In this document: one piece after another, positions 36,341 through 47,001 of the stretch
How positions within the stretch are numbered: the stretch's first letter is position 1
How the letters are laid out: each line of letters opens with the position of its first letter
Notes under the pieces: model-generated
What the model saw: the letters and a program-made list of their open reading frames with translations, nothing else
The model's database searches: none
Told to the model about the DNA's origin: nothing
Source: Sequoia sempervirens
Taxonomy: Eukaryota > Streptophyta > Pinopsida > Cupressales > Cupressaceae
DNA length: 64,000 nt
Assembly (NCBI GenBank): GCA_007258455.2
Contig: VDFB02187766.1
Location: forward strand, 62,001-126,000
Direction: 5' to 3'
Translations under genes and position numbers: made by a program

Positions 36341-37096
36341 TTATTTTGAATGAAGATCATCTACATGTCCATCCAAAGAAAGCATATCATGGGTAGATGG
36401 AGGAATATGTGCTATATGGATGTGATCATTATTTGAGACATATTGTATAGATAGGAGAGTGCCCATTAGATCATTGTAGTATCTTGGAGATACAAATTCT
36501 TGATCTTGAATAATTTTGGAATTGCTTTCGACATGCTTTGGATCAAGTTCTTGATATGGGTCCATTTCAAGGGATGGATTGCTTACAAAGTGTTCTTGGA
36601 TATCCTCACCAGGCATGAGAAGTGGCTCAATATCCTCTTGTAATTTAAGCAAATTTGGATCAAGTGTTGAGTTGAGAATTTCTTCAATATCTGTAACCGT
36701 GAGGTCAAAGGATGTCAATATGTCTTGGAATGGACCATTTCTAGACTTTGGTGAAAGATATTGATCATGCTTTGGAATAAATTCTTGAGATATGTCCTCT
36801 AACTCATTAGGTGATGTAGAGACATTTTCAACATGATCATTGGTCAATGGATCATGGATTATGTCAATAGTATCAAATAATTCTAACACTCCTTGAAATA
36901 GATCATTGTCAAATATTGTTGAGGGGTTTTGATCATGACTAAAAGGTGACTCTTGATGTATGTTGAGTTGACCATTGGATGAGGTAGAAAAATATTCAAG
37001 GTGGTCATTGATGGATAGATCTTGATCATTGTTTTCAACGATTGTGGTGGAAATATTGTCAATGTTTTCAACCATAGGATCAAATGATGTTAACAT
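36341..37096 (-). CDS. acidic repeat protein, X1 internal ORF
   Basis: A 251-aa open frame rich in Asp, Glu, Asn, Ser and Ile with no known domain. It is built of degenerate units marked by the recurring phrase PFQDILTSFD / LFQGVLELFD / LQEMLTSFD and by STSxNxQLNI-type segments. Unit spacing within the frame is about 69 and 56 residues. A further decayed unit of about 73 residues lies upstream at 37097-37315 with two stops. It sits directly after the gag-like knuckle region. The function is unknown; it could be a gag extension or a spacer. It is the longest intact frame in X1. Confidence 0.5.
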   Translation of the reverse strand: MLTSFDPMVENIDNISTTIVENNDQDLSINDHLEYFSTSSNGQLNIHQESPFSHDQNPSTIFDNDLFQGVLELFDTIDIIHDPLTNDHVENVSTSPNELEDISQEFIPKHDQYLSPKSRNGPFQDILTSFDLTVTDIEEILNSTLDPNLLKLQEDIEPLLMPGEDIQEHFVSNPSLEMDPYQELDPKHVESNSKIIQDQEFVSPRYYNDLMGTLLSIQYVSNNDHIHIAHIPPSTHDMLSLDGHVDDLHSK

Positions 37097-37318
37097 TTCT
37101 TGAAGTGGATCATTGTTGGTTATTGTTGTTCAATTTTTGTCATGATTGAAAAATGACTCTTAATATATGTTGATTTGATCATTGGATGAGGTAGAAACAT
37201 CTTAAAGTTGCTCATTGATGGATATATTTTGATCATTGTTTTCAATAATTATGGTGGAGAGATTGTCACTGCTATAACTAGTGGTTGAATCTTGATCATT
37301 GTCCTCAACCATTATTAT

Positions 37319-38401
37319 TTATAGATCAATAAAGTCTTGGATGAGATTTTTTAGTTGAATACAATTTGATGTTTTATGAAGATTTTCTCTATGATACTCA
37401 CAATAAGATCCACCCCTATTCCAAGGGAAGTTTAGGATAGAGTTGAAAGCACTTACTTTTGGAAGAGTGATGAGTTTTTCATTAACTAGATTTCTTAGCA
37501 CAGATTTGATTGGTACTCCAAGATGAGTGTATTCATGTTTGTGATCTTGTGAGATTTGTGCTTGTTGAGGTGATTCTTGTTGTGATTGATCTTGGAGATG
37601 TGGTGATTGATCTTCGAGATGTGGTGATTAGGTTTTTTGTTGATGTTGTTGATCTTGATATCCAACCTCTTGACATTGGAGATATTGTTCTTGATGTGGT
37701 TTTGGACACCACTCAATGCTTTGATGACATGGTTTAACCAATGGAAGAGTATATTGATTTTGCGGTGGAGATGTCTCTTGGCATAATGAATCAACTATTT
37801 TGGTAAGTGTAGCAATTTTATCTCACAAAATTTGATCTTGATTTTGATATTGACACCCTTGATATAGTTGATTTGGGTTTTGTTCAAGAAGATTTGGAAT
37901 GTATATTTGTGGTGTTTGTATGGGATCATGGAAAAATTTATTTTGGGCAATGTTATGATTTGGGATGATGTTTAGATTTGGCATTATAGGTTGAAATTGA
38001 ACATTGTTGTGGTTGGAAATCACATTTCTTTGATTTAGGCAACTTTGATTTTGCATGGTGTTATCTTGACTTGGATCAATACATGGAGTTGTTAACATAT
38101 TGTTTGTACTTTGAATGAAATTTGTATGATTCACAAACATATCTATCCCAAATTTTACCAATTGTGGATTTGAAATGTTCATGTTTGGTAAACTTGTACT
38201 TGGTATATTCACATTCGACATGTATGGATTTGGTGGGATAATGTTGTTTTGTTGAAGACTCATGCATTTATTGTTTGGTTGATAGATTTGTAGGTTTGGA
38301 CTTTTATTTAAATCTACCATAGGGAAAGGTGTTCCAAAATTTATATTGAACATACTCACATTTTTTGTACCATTGAGGTTTGCAGGAGATAATGATCCCA
38401 T
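37319..38401 (-). pseudogene. gag-like Asn/Gln-rich region with Cys/His knuckle (X1)
   Basis: 37823-38401 (192 aa) starts MGSLSPANLNGTKNVSMFN and is very rich in Asn, Gln, Pro and Ile. After stops and shifts, a Gln/His-rich stretch follows (37510-37794). The frame 37319-37501 then has LVNEKLITLPKVSAF and the knuckle CEYHRENLHKTSNC followed by IQLKNLIQDFIDL. That end matches gypsy B1 gag (HYHQKNGHDTKHC, KHLKHLVQDLID). The capsid-type domain present in B1 (PRFEKYEGKGDP) is missing, so gag is probably deleted or replaced in its middle. Confidence 0.65.
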
Positions 38402-39115
38402 GTATGCATTGTATAAATGTGAGTTTTAATAGCTAATTGGTATTGTAAGGCTTTTCTAGTCTGGTTGACTTATATCACTCATGATGTATAAATCAATTTT
38501 ATATTCCATGTTTTTATTGTGTTTTGACCTTGTTGACCTCTAAGGAATTTAGGACAAATGATGAGATGAAAGATGAAAGGGTGAGTGATATGGGTGATGA
38601 ACTTTTAGGAACTTTGGATCAATGCTAGACTTTGTGATTTGATTTTGATTGGTTTGACTTGGATAACGAACTTGTAGATCCCAAGATGTTGGATGTTGTA
38701 AACCTTAGGATGAAATTTTTCAAAGAGGTGCTAATTTAACTAGAGGTATTAGAAAGGATGCATCCTCATACTCCTAACTAAACAAGGTGATTTTGATGTG
38801 CTTTAAGGATTAACCCATCTAGAATTTTGATTTTTTCCAAAGCTATAAAAGTTGTTTCTAGGATGGAGATGATAAGTGTTTAGGATGGATAAAGTGTTTG
38901 ATTTGATCCTAAATGAACCTAAGAGGGACTTTGTTTACAAGACCATGATAGTGAAGAACATGCTTTACCCTATGAGTAACTCAAACCAAAAGACCAATGT
39001 TTTTCTTGGAAGACCATAAGATAAAAGATAACAAGCACATGTGTGGGGTTTAATTATTTAATCTTGGCTAAATTTCTATGTCTTAACTCATTTTCATTCC
39101 ACAAGGTCCATTATG

Positions 39116-39901
39116 AGGTATGTGCAAGATCGTGATGGGCCAAAAAGTGGCAATATGATGGGTATGTGGCTGGAGATTTTTTTTACCCAAAATTGATGGA
39201 ATGAAAAGAGTTTTTAAAGGAGATTCTTAGATTTCCACCAATATAAATTATTCTTTACTTTGAATTTAATAAGTAATTATTATTCATTTTCTATTCAAAT
39301 TACATCTAAAGACTTGATTGACAGATTGATTGAAAAACATCTATAGCTTTCAAACAGTATCACATTTTTTGAATCCAAAACATGTGTCACATTCTATACT
39401 TCTCATACTATAGGAGTAAAAAAATAAAAATTGAATTTCATGAAGTTTTGACCAAGTTAAGGTGGTCAAACATACAATTTTTTTATATATTTTAAAAGTT
39501 GTAATAAAAAATTCATAATTAATTATTTACTTGGAAAAAAATAAAAAAAATATGCATCACATCAGGGCATGAGTCCTCTACTTATGTCTAAAATATTGTA
39601 AAAAAATATTATCATTTTACTATGGTTAGGGTGGTTAGACAGACACCTAATTCTTATTTTTTCGTGAAATTTAAGTACTAATGCATTGAAATTTCAAATT
39701 TTCACCAACTAGATTTTTTTTTTAAAACAAACCTAGTAGTTTAGAAACTACATTCAATTTGATACAAATTCTATTCTTACATATTTTTGAAATAATATAA
39801 ATAACTTATTCAATTTTTTTGTCAAGTTTGCTAACTTTGATTTTTCTGATTTTTTTGCCACTTAAGGGCCTATTTTTTCCATGATGGTCCTACACATACC
39901 C
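39116..39901. mobile_element. TIR element T1, copy b (786 bp), inverted relative to copy a
   Basis: Left end AGGTATGTGCAAGATC; right end is the reverse complement of GGGTATGTGTAGGACC. The whole element aligns with the reverse complement of 32939-33714. TATG flanks both sides (39112-39115, 39902-39905), a different 4-bp duplication from copy a, so the two inserted independently. No coding frame. Confidence 0.85.
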
Positions 39902-39905
39902 TATG

Positions 39906-42004
39906 TTAAAATTAAACAATCAAAGGCATAATTTTCCTAGGTTGACTTTACAGAGAAAAAATTGATATAATGGCCCAAATATTTTCAAGCCTCTAAGGAT
40001 AAAATCCCTAGAGACAAGCAGTAATAATTGGACTCTTCAAGGATATTTACTCTTTCCAAAGGGTTTGAAATTTTGATGACTTGTTGAATGTTTGTTTCCA
40101 AGTTTTGAGATTTCAAGAAATGTGTTTGACTGACTCACAAATTGTACAACCCTAGGATAGAAAAGACAATATTTGTTGATTCTCCATTCATACTTCTCCA
40201 AACACTAGACAAAGTGAACAGTTAGAGATTTGGTAACACTAGCTCTCCCTTTCTTGCCACACTCTTCTTGGGACCACCAAATATCAAAATCCTTAAAATT
40301 TGGAAATTAAAATGATTTTACTATTTCTACTTTTTAATAGTACAGATGCGAAGCAGCTTTAGAATGATCATTCTTGCACCAACAAATAGTAGGGATTTTT
40401 TCATTTATACAAATTGGTTCATAGTCAGGGTAATCAGGGACATGGCACCTTGTGAGTGTCTAGCAAGCCACTAAAGGATTTAATCAATCCTACTAGGGGA
40501 TCTTATACTTTTTATAGTAGTACCCCATTCTAAAATACACTATATGGCTAAGGCCTACATACCAAGAGGTCTTGATAGTTTAGTCATCCATTTTTATACT
40601 AGCCTGAGTGAAAAAGCGGTTGGTTTCACCTTTAAATTAGTCGTAGGAAGGCCCCTGTAAAGGTAACAAAAGTGAGGGAGAACACTTGTAGTTCGACCAC
40701 CCAGTTCACATAAAGTGCAAGGAAGGAGCACACATAGTGTCTCTTTCTCACACTAGCATGATTTGTTCAATTTTAAAACCCAAATTTGAAATGTGGAATA
40801 AATTTTTAGGCAACCAATGTCACTAAAATGATTTTGATTCTCAAGATCACCATGAAGCACGAGAGAAGTGCATACACATTCGAATGACACAACTTGCAAA
40901 AACTATTACAAGACAAAGCAAACACAAGTTCTTTTTCAATACTCAAAATCAATAATGGATTCTTTCTAAAATACCAAAATTTGAGTGTGAAGTTGATTGT
41001 TCAATTTTAGTCCAAAGTCCAAATTCGAGTAAGTATCTAAGGTTCAATTTTAGCTAATTTTACAAAAGCTTGAAGTGATTGTTAATTTTAGGCTCAAAGA
41101 TGAAGTGAGTTGTCCTAAAATAGAAAACAAAAGTAGGAATGAAAGCCCTATTCTATTACAATAAGCATTTAAAAATACTTTTTCAAGTTCAAGTTTAATG
41201 CCCACTTTTTGAACTCAAACCACCATTGTTTCTTGATGCCAACCTTGAAGATTGTGATGCATTTCCACCTAATGTTTCTCCTCTTTAACTCCACTTTTTA
41301 GTTTTCAAGAGTAGATCAAACTTGGAAAAACCATCATTTACCTCAGCCTTTGTCAACAAAATCTTGGACCCTATCACAAATTCAATCAAGTTTCTTAGAG
41401 GCCTCTTTTCTTGCACAAGTAAAAAATAAATAAAGAAATCTTTGTTTAAGACATTTAAACACTTGAGACAGTCAAGAAAAATCTGCACAAGATATTGAGT
41501 TGTCAGAAGAATGAATAAATATTGAATAGCTTAAAAGAAATTAATACTCTTATTGATGCTAGCTATGCATATTTAAACAACAAAAAATATTATATTTGAA
41601 CAAAGACAAAGATTATTTTCATCACTATTTACTGCATCACTCAATATTTGAACAACCACAAAGATTTTGCACTTTATAGAAATATTTGATTTATTTATAA
41701 AAGTGTATCTTTCATTCCCTGCATAATGAATTATTAACCTCTCGCTTCTCCAATTTTTGACAAGCTGCAACCATTGTCAAATGCAATCACACCATTATCA
41801 AACATAATTTTTTTAATGTACAAATCACTTTCAGACGCAATAATACCACTGTCAAACATAATGATATCACTATCAAAATAAATAATGCAACATAAATGCA
41901 AAGGAGAGGAACAAAGTGCAAGTTGTCTTGCAATTGCAACAATGCTAGCTTAACACTACAATGAAACAACATGTATAGATTATCACTTATAAGTGGGGGT
42001 TGTG
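39906..42004. other. X1 leader region, part 1
   Basis: Sequence between the primer site and gag. Minus-strand frames 41285-41488 (LVQEKRPLRNLIEFVIGSK) and 41573-41972 look protein-like in composition but are not recognised. Otherwise no feature is supported. Confidence 0.4.
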
Positions 42005-42090
42005 GAATTGGAAAGAGGAGAAAATATTGTTGTTGCTACTCCAGGAAGACTTAATGACATTCTATGATGAAAAGAGTGAGCTTGAAACAG
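42005..42090 (+). pseudogene. captured exon fragment of a DEAD-box RNA helicase
   Basis: The plus strand encodes ELERGENIVVATPGRLNDIL, then after a one-base break MKRVSLKQ. This matches the motif Ib region of plant DEAD-box helicases of the RH14/RH46 type (usual form ERG-DIVVATPGRLNDILEM-R-SL-QV). The match ends at CAG|GTACCAG, which looks like a 5' splice donor, so genomic DNA with an intron may have been captured. The motif II DEAD box does not follow. It lies inside X1, on the strand opposite to the element. It cannot be functional: only about 28 codons remain, with stops. Confidence 0.75.
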
Positions 42091-42359
42091 GTACCAGCAT
42101 CTAAAATTTATTTGAGAAACTCAAGATCTTTAGGATACTCTATCTTGTAACATTTACTACACAAACTTGCAAGAGATAAACTATGAAAAATAGTCTAGCA
42201 AGATTTTATGGCCTCACTAGATATGTGCAATAATTGCTAATATAAGGTGCATAATTTCCCAAGTTCAGATAAAAAAATGAAAATTACCACTAAATTATTT
42301 ATCTTATGTATTTTAAATATACCAAAAATACCAATCGTTCATGCGTAATATTGATAAGA

Positions 42360-42817
42360 TTATTCTATCATCAAATTTTGTCCACTTCTCAAACAAAATA
42401 GTGGTGGATCACCATTCACTAAATATTGAAAAGGATGACAACTATCACAAAAGAAGTTTGGTTGCTTTGATGGCGGATGCATGAAATCCACTAAATATTT
42501 TCCTTTAAACAAAAAAGCTCCTTTTGATTGAGGAAGATGCATTGAAAGTGTAGAAGCATTGCGTTTTGGTTTTTTGTTTCAAAAATTTATCTAGTCACAT
42601 GGCAACCCCTACAGTGCGCACTTTCTTCAAACATGTCATGTGACTCTACAGTATTTAACAATAAAGAATACATACAAAATTTTCCTGAATCTCTTAGCAA
42701 TTGCTCAAGTACATGATAGATTTCCGTTGGATTAATCTCTTTCCCTTTTAGCTTTAGCTTTGCGCAATGAATTATACACAATTGCTCCTTAAACCTCTTG
42801 TACGCCTTCTTTGACAA
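42360..42817 (-). pseudogene. unrecognised protein-like frames in X1 leader
   Basis: Two neighbouring minus-strand frames. 42587-42817 (76 aa) begins MSKKAYKRFKEQLCIIHCAK and contains EIYHVLEQLLRDSGKF. 42360-42542 (60 aa) contains DFMHPPSKQPNFFCDSCHPF with a CxxC pair. The composition is more protein-like than the surrounding DNA, and no retroelement domain fits. They could be another captured host gene fragment like the helicase exon nearby. I cannot name the source. Confidence 0.3.
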
Positions 42818-43425
42818 TTTTTGAACCTACATTCAATTTCAAATAACCACAATAATATTAGTCTATCACAGTCTTAAATGGCCAAATATTTTATTTGTCA
42901 TCTTGTATGCCTTCTTTTCCAATTTATCTTTTGCTCTCTTTTTTTTTTTATCTTGGTTTCCTTGGCCCGAGAAGACTGAGGCAAGATTAAAGATTCACTT
43001 GAATTGCCAGAAAATTTTCACGTTGAGTATTGTTGTTCAAGGAGCCACGCCAAACAATATACAATAGGATTTAAATATTTGAAAAAAAGTGTCAACTTGA
43101 AACAAGCTTCAAATGCTCCATAAGTGAGGTCGATGCCCTTTTTTTTAAAGAAAAGACAATGATTTGGAAAAAACTTAAGACATATAATTTAAGGAAATAT
43201 CACAATGAAAGCATTGATTAAATCTTTAAAAGAAATGAAATTAATGACCAAAAGAAAGAAATGACTAAATAATTTGATTTGTAAAGCATTCAAATTTGAG
43301 ACTGTGAAAGTATTCAAATGAAATCAATGAAAAAATCTCTCAAAGTAACAAGACTAGATGGAAAATGAAATGAATTAAGGGTGGACTACAATGCTTAGAT
43401 ACCTCCATATTTCTCTTTTACATAG

Positions 43426-43558
43426 GCTATGAAAGTGATCTACACAACAAAGGATAAATCCGATTATAAGAGAATTGTTGCTTTTATTGATCTACGCAAC
43501 ATCCCCACTATAAGAGAATTGACAATGCTAGTCAAGGAGATTCAAGGGGCATGCATAG
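43426..43558 (+). pseudogene. exon-like segment of unknown origin in X1 leader
   Basis: A 133-nt open stretch (AMKVIYTTKDKSDYKRIVAF, then IDLRNIPTIRELTMLVKEIQ) is preceded by a splice-acceptor-like TTCTCTTTTACATAG and followed by a donor-like ATAG|GTAAAATG. Frame, length and edges look like a plant internal exon. The protein was not recognised. It is on the same strand as the helicase fragment 1.3 kb away. Confidence 0.4.
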
Positions 43559-44190
43559 GTAAAATGAAAGGAGTTAAATAAACAAGAGGTTGCTATGATT
43601 ATATCCAACAGGTTAACATTTGTAGCAATCATTTATACTGATAAAGAGATTGGGTGCATATCTTCTCTATTTTCATTTGTAGTCAAATGACTATCTATAA
43701 GATCAATGCATTACCTAATAATATGTACTACCAACAAATTCACAACGATATACTTTGGGAGATTTTAGATTTCGTGTTTTAGGCCATATTTCATTGTTAG
43801 AGAATCTTCCTTATAGTTCCATTTGAAATCACCTTCACAGGCTATGGCCAATAGAGTAACAAGTCTCACGCGATTAGCAAAGTATAGAGTAGGTTAGACA
43901 TATCTTCAATGATACTAGAATAAATATAAATGTGAGCTTCATAATGAAAATTTAACATTAAATAGGATGAGCATAAGTAAATAATCAAAGTTTCCAAAGG
44001 AAAGCCCCTACTCCATATCCCAAAATACATCAAGTACTAAAGCCTTGGATAAGGCTAGATGCAACCCCCTACTACTTTGGTTGAACAATTCCCTTTATGA
44101 TATGTGCCATAGAAACTCAATTCTCTAGATTTTAGCAATCAATGGGAAAGTAGTCCAGTAATGAGATGTAACTAGTAGAAAAGTCTATTG
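43559..44190. other. X1 leader next to the primer site
   Basis: No coding frame or repeat is supported. Confidence 0.5.
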
Positions 44191-44208
44191 GACCCATGGT
44201 GGGTGCCA
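44191..44208 (-). other. primer binding site of X1
   Basis: Minus-strand TGGCACCCACCATGGGTC lies 3 bp inside the LTR end. It resembles the TGGCGCCCACCGTGGGGC sites of plant Tat/Ogre-type gypsy elements (recall). The tRNA was not determined. Confidence 0.7.
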
Positions 44209-44211
44209 AAA

Positions 44212-45180
44212 TGTGAAGACTAAAATCTACATTGATCAAAGATTGACAAATATGAGTTAAATTAGTCAATATTGAACAAATGAGATAAAATCCTTCCCCA
44301 TGAAATTGTTGAGCAATGTAAAGGAAATGACAACATTACCAAACTAACATGAAACTACAAGCAAGATGAACATGAAATCTATTCCTAAACTACTCAAACT
44401 ATCATCCCATAGGGGGATTGGTGCTAATTTGATGTGGAAAGCATTCCTTAGCTAACCCCTTTTGATAAGATTCTTGATGTGATAAACAAGATGTGATGAA
44501 GATGAAAAGATGCAAGTGATGAAGATACAAATTCCTATAGTAAGAATGCTAATATTGTGTATGGATTGTGGAGTAAGTGTCTTGTATTTATAGGTTGATG
44601 GTTTGAAAAATGGAGAGATGGGAGGAATGTGGGACTAAAGAAGAGCCAATGATATTGTGAGACTTGTCACATGGCTAGTGGATGAAGGTGGAGCACATTT
44701 TGGAGAATGTGCATGGTTAATACATATGGTTGAGGATTTGAGAGGTGTAAGAGAGATTTAATGTATGTGTAAGAGGAATTAAATGAATATGCTTGAGATA
44801 TTTTGGAGGGAAATATTTTGGGCAAGAAAGTCAAATAAGTGGAGTAAATAAAGGAATATTCCCTTAGAATATGCCTTTGTGAGGGAAAATGAGATAAATA
44901 GATAATTAAAAGAATTGATTTTCATGTGCAACTGGGTGGGTTAGTCAGGGCTTGAGTTTGACCAAGGTTGAGTCAAAAGCTATAGGATGGGTAATGATGG
45001 TTAGGGGTTAATTAATTTAGATTAATTAACTTAGAGTTATTTAGGGGATTTGACATTTGATTTAAATAATTTGATTTATTAAATCAGATGAGAGGACTTT
45101 AGGATATGAATTAAATAAATTGATTTATTTAAATCAACATGATGAACATTGGTGAATTAATCCAATAAAGTGCTTTATTT
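44212..45180 (-). repeat. 5' LTR of X1, interrupted by copia-2
   Basis: Ends TCTTCACA next to the primer site on the minus strand and aligns with the 3' LTR. The last ~95 bp of the LTR's outer end, present in the 3' LTR at 31507-31602, are missing because copia-2 begins at 45181. Confidence 0.8.
44585..44592 (-). promoter_or_regulatory. TATA-like box in X1 LTR
   Basis: TATAAATA followed by CAAGAC on the minus strand. The 3' LTR copy of this site was destroyed by the solo-LTR insertion at 27109. Confidence 0.5.
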
Positions 45181-45654
45181 TGGAGTAAATTTGCTACCAT
45201 AACAATATCTCAACACATCATACAACTCCAAAATACACGTGCCTTATATATAGGAGCTTACAATGCATAAATTAGACATTTCTAAATTGACTACCAAAGG
45301 CTAAAGGCCAACATGAAAAGTGTTGGAAACACTACATACATAATGGTAAGTTTCCAATTGTCACCACATGCAACACTACAACTACCAATTATCACTAAAC
45401 CTCACATGCAAAATGTGTACCTACAAAATAATTACACCTCAAAAACTCACATTACATGCAAAATAAACATGGAAAGAGAAAATTCCTTCATGCACAACTC
45501 CACCTATAAATGCAACTTTCCAACATGACTCCTCAGAAATAGAAACTACAAGTTGTATCTCACAAGACAATGTGAGATAATTAGCAACATTAAATATTTA
45601 AATAATCAATGCTACAAAAAAATCAAAGCTTGAGACACCTTCATTTTCATAACA
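45181..45654 (-). repeat. 3' LTR of copia-2
   Basis: 474 bp. On the minus strand it starts TGTTATGAAAATGAAGG and ends ATTTACTCCA. Upstream on that strand is AAGTGGAAGAA (45655-45665), a copia-type polypurine tract. TATTT at 45176-45180 is the candidate left target duplication; the partner would lie outside the window. Confidence 0.75.
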
Positions 45655-45689
45655 TTCTTCCACTTGTCGAACACCTTTGAAGAGTCAAT

Positions 45690-45694
45690 GGAAG
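45690..45694. repeat. target site duplication GGAAG of G1, left
   Basis: Matches 56828-56832. Confidence 0.85.
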
Positions 45695-46877
45695 TTATGA
45701 GCCTTAAATATGCTCATAGTTTGAAATTTTGATACTCTTACTTTTATTATTAATAGTTGTTTAAATCTGTTGATTAAAGACTTTTCAGGTAGTATCCTGT
45801 AGCAATGAATTCCATATTCCTGCAGCCTGACAACTTCATTAATTAATTTTTTGACCACCCACATAGCTGATGTATGCTTATGATTTTGGATAATGGAATA
45901 GGATTAACATGTGATTAATGAATAGATGATGTGTCACTTGTGTGTATGCTTTCCTTTGCCTCTATTATTTATTGCAGGATTATTGGAGGGAGCTGAAGCT
46001 GATCTAGCATAAGGAATCTCGGCTCTGTTGAAGAAGTCGTTCCAGAAATAACTCTTTGACCGAATCTTTGGGAAGAAACTCAACGATCCTTTGATCTAGG
46101 GAGTGTGTAATGCTATATTTTCTCTGGGTCACGTCGAACAGATAGACTTTCATTTATGAATGTCTGTTCTACGGATACATAATGTATTGATGATTATGAC
46201 TCCCTTTGTTAATTAGTTAGTTGTTCTTTTCCATTTAAATAACCGTTCCTCCTGCGTGAGTGAACAAGGATGAAACAGTATGTGTTGAATAAACAATAGA
46301 GTTCTGTGTCAAGTTTTATTTTTCAAACAAAGTAGTCGATGTATCCTGGTTCTGAATATGAATAAAATTTGATGAAGGTTTGAGTCAACTTCTTGTGTAA
46401 TCTAAGTTAATGCTTGCTAAGGGGGCCCACTTAGTAAGTATTCTGTAGCAAGTTGTTGTAGTTAACTGTTCATTTCATGTCGATTACTAGTTAGAATCTA
46501 TTTCTGTAGATTTCAACACAAACTCAGCTTTGTATTGTTCCTACAGCATCGGGAATCCATCCCTGTGTCTGTTCCTGTAGCATAAAGCTAGTTCACAGTT
46601 TGTCCTTTAATAATAGATGTTATGATTTCTGTTTTAGCCAAGTTGTGTTTGAGTTAAAAAGCTTTACGTTGTATTACTTTTAAGCATTTATTTTCTGTAG
46701 ATGGTGACTAGAAACTAGTTCGTAGTGCACATACTATGCTACTCCATTTCAAGTATACGTTCCCTGGTTTGATAAAATAAATGAACGACCATGAGAAGAT
46801 GTTAGTTGCCTGCTGGAATGTCCAATTCTGAGGTTTAGTTCTGCTTTGACTTTTATATCCTTTTGTGGTTGTGACCA
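45695..46877 (+). repeat. 5' LTR of G1
   Basis: Ends TGACCA. Its first two bases are TT where the 3' LTR has the canonical TG, so the left terminus has mutated. A TTTAAATA box at 46234-46241 is a possible core promoter. Confidence 0.92.
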
Positions 46878-46881
46878 TTTT

Positions 46882-46897
46882 TGGCGCTGTTGCTAGG
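46882..46897 (+). other. primer binding site of G1, tRNA-Asp type
   Basis: TGGCGCTGTTGCTAGG, four bases after the LTR, differs by few bases from the TGGCGCCGTTGCCGGG site complementary to plant tRNA-Asp that is usual in Athila elements. Confidence 0.85.
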
Positions 46898-47001
46898 TAT
46901 GGTGTCAATCTAAGAACCTGATATAGTCATTGTTAGCAGTAGTTTAGTCAGTTGTTTAAGTATTTTCAAGTTTTTTTTTTAAATACCATCTATTCTATTG
47001 C

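Larger units (their letters stand above)
26751..45180 (-). mobile_element. large gypsy-related element without visible pol (family 3, X1)
   Basis: Minus-strand element. The 3' LTR is 26751-31602 (interrupted by a 3.9-kb solo LTR), the polypurine tract 31603-31621, the internal region about 12.6 kb, the primer site 44191-44208 and the 5' LTR 44212-45180 (interrupted by copia-2). The two LTRs align over hundreds of bases. The internal region has a gag-like, Asn/Gln-rich region with a Cys/His knuckle and an acidic repeat frame, but no RT, RNase H or integrase was found. It therefore resembles a large retrotransposon derivative that depends on another element's enzymes. Two TIR elements and exon-like fragments lie inside. 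Confidence 0.75.

Noticed and set aside
36579..37737. Plus-strand frames opposite the X1 gag-like region (for example DVVLDVVLD repeats at 37510-37737)
   Set aside because: Shadows of the minus-strand Gln/His-rich repeats.
32939..39901. The two inverted T1 copies as arms of one large composite transposon carrying 5.4 kb
   Set aside because: Each copy has its own complete TIRs and a different flanking 4-bp duplication (GGCT and TATG), so independent insertions explain them better.
46708..46908. 66-aa minus-strand frame at the end of the G1 5' LTR, with a relative in the LTR of copy A
   Set aside because: The similarity comes from LTR homology on the nucleotide level; it spans the LTR end and primer site, so it is not a gene.
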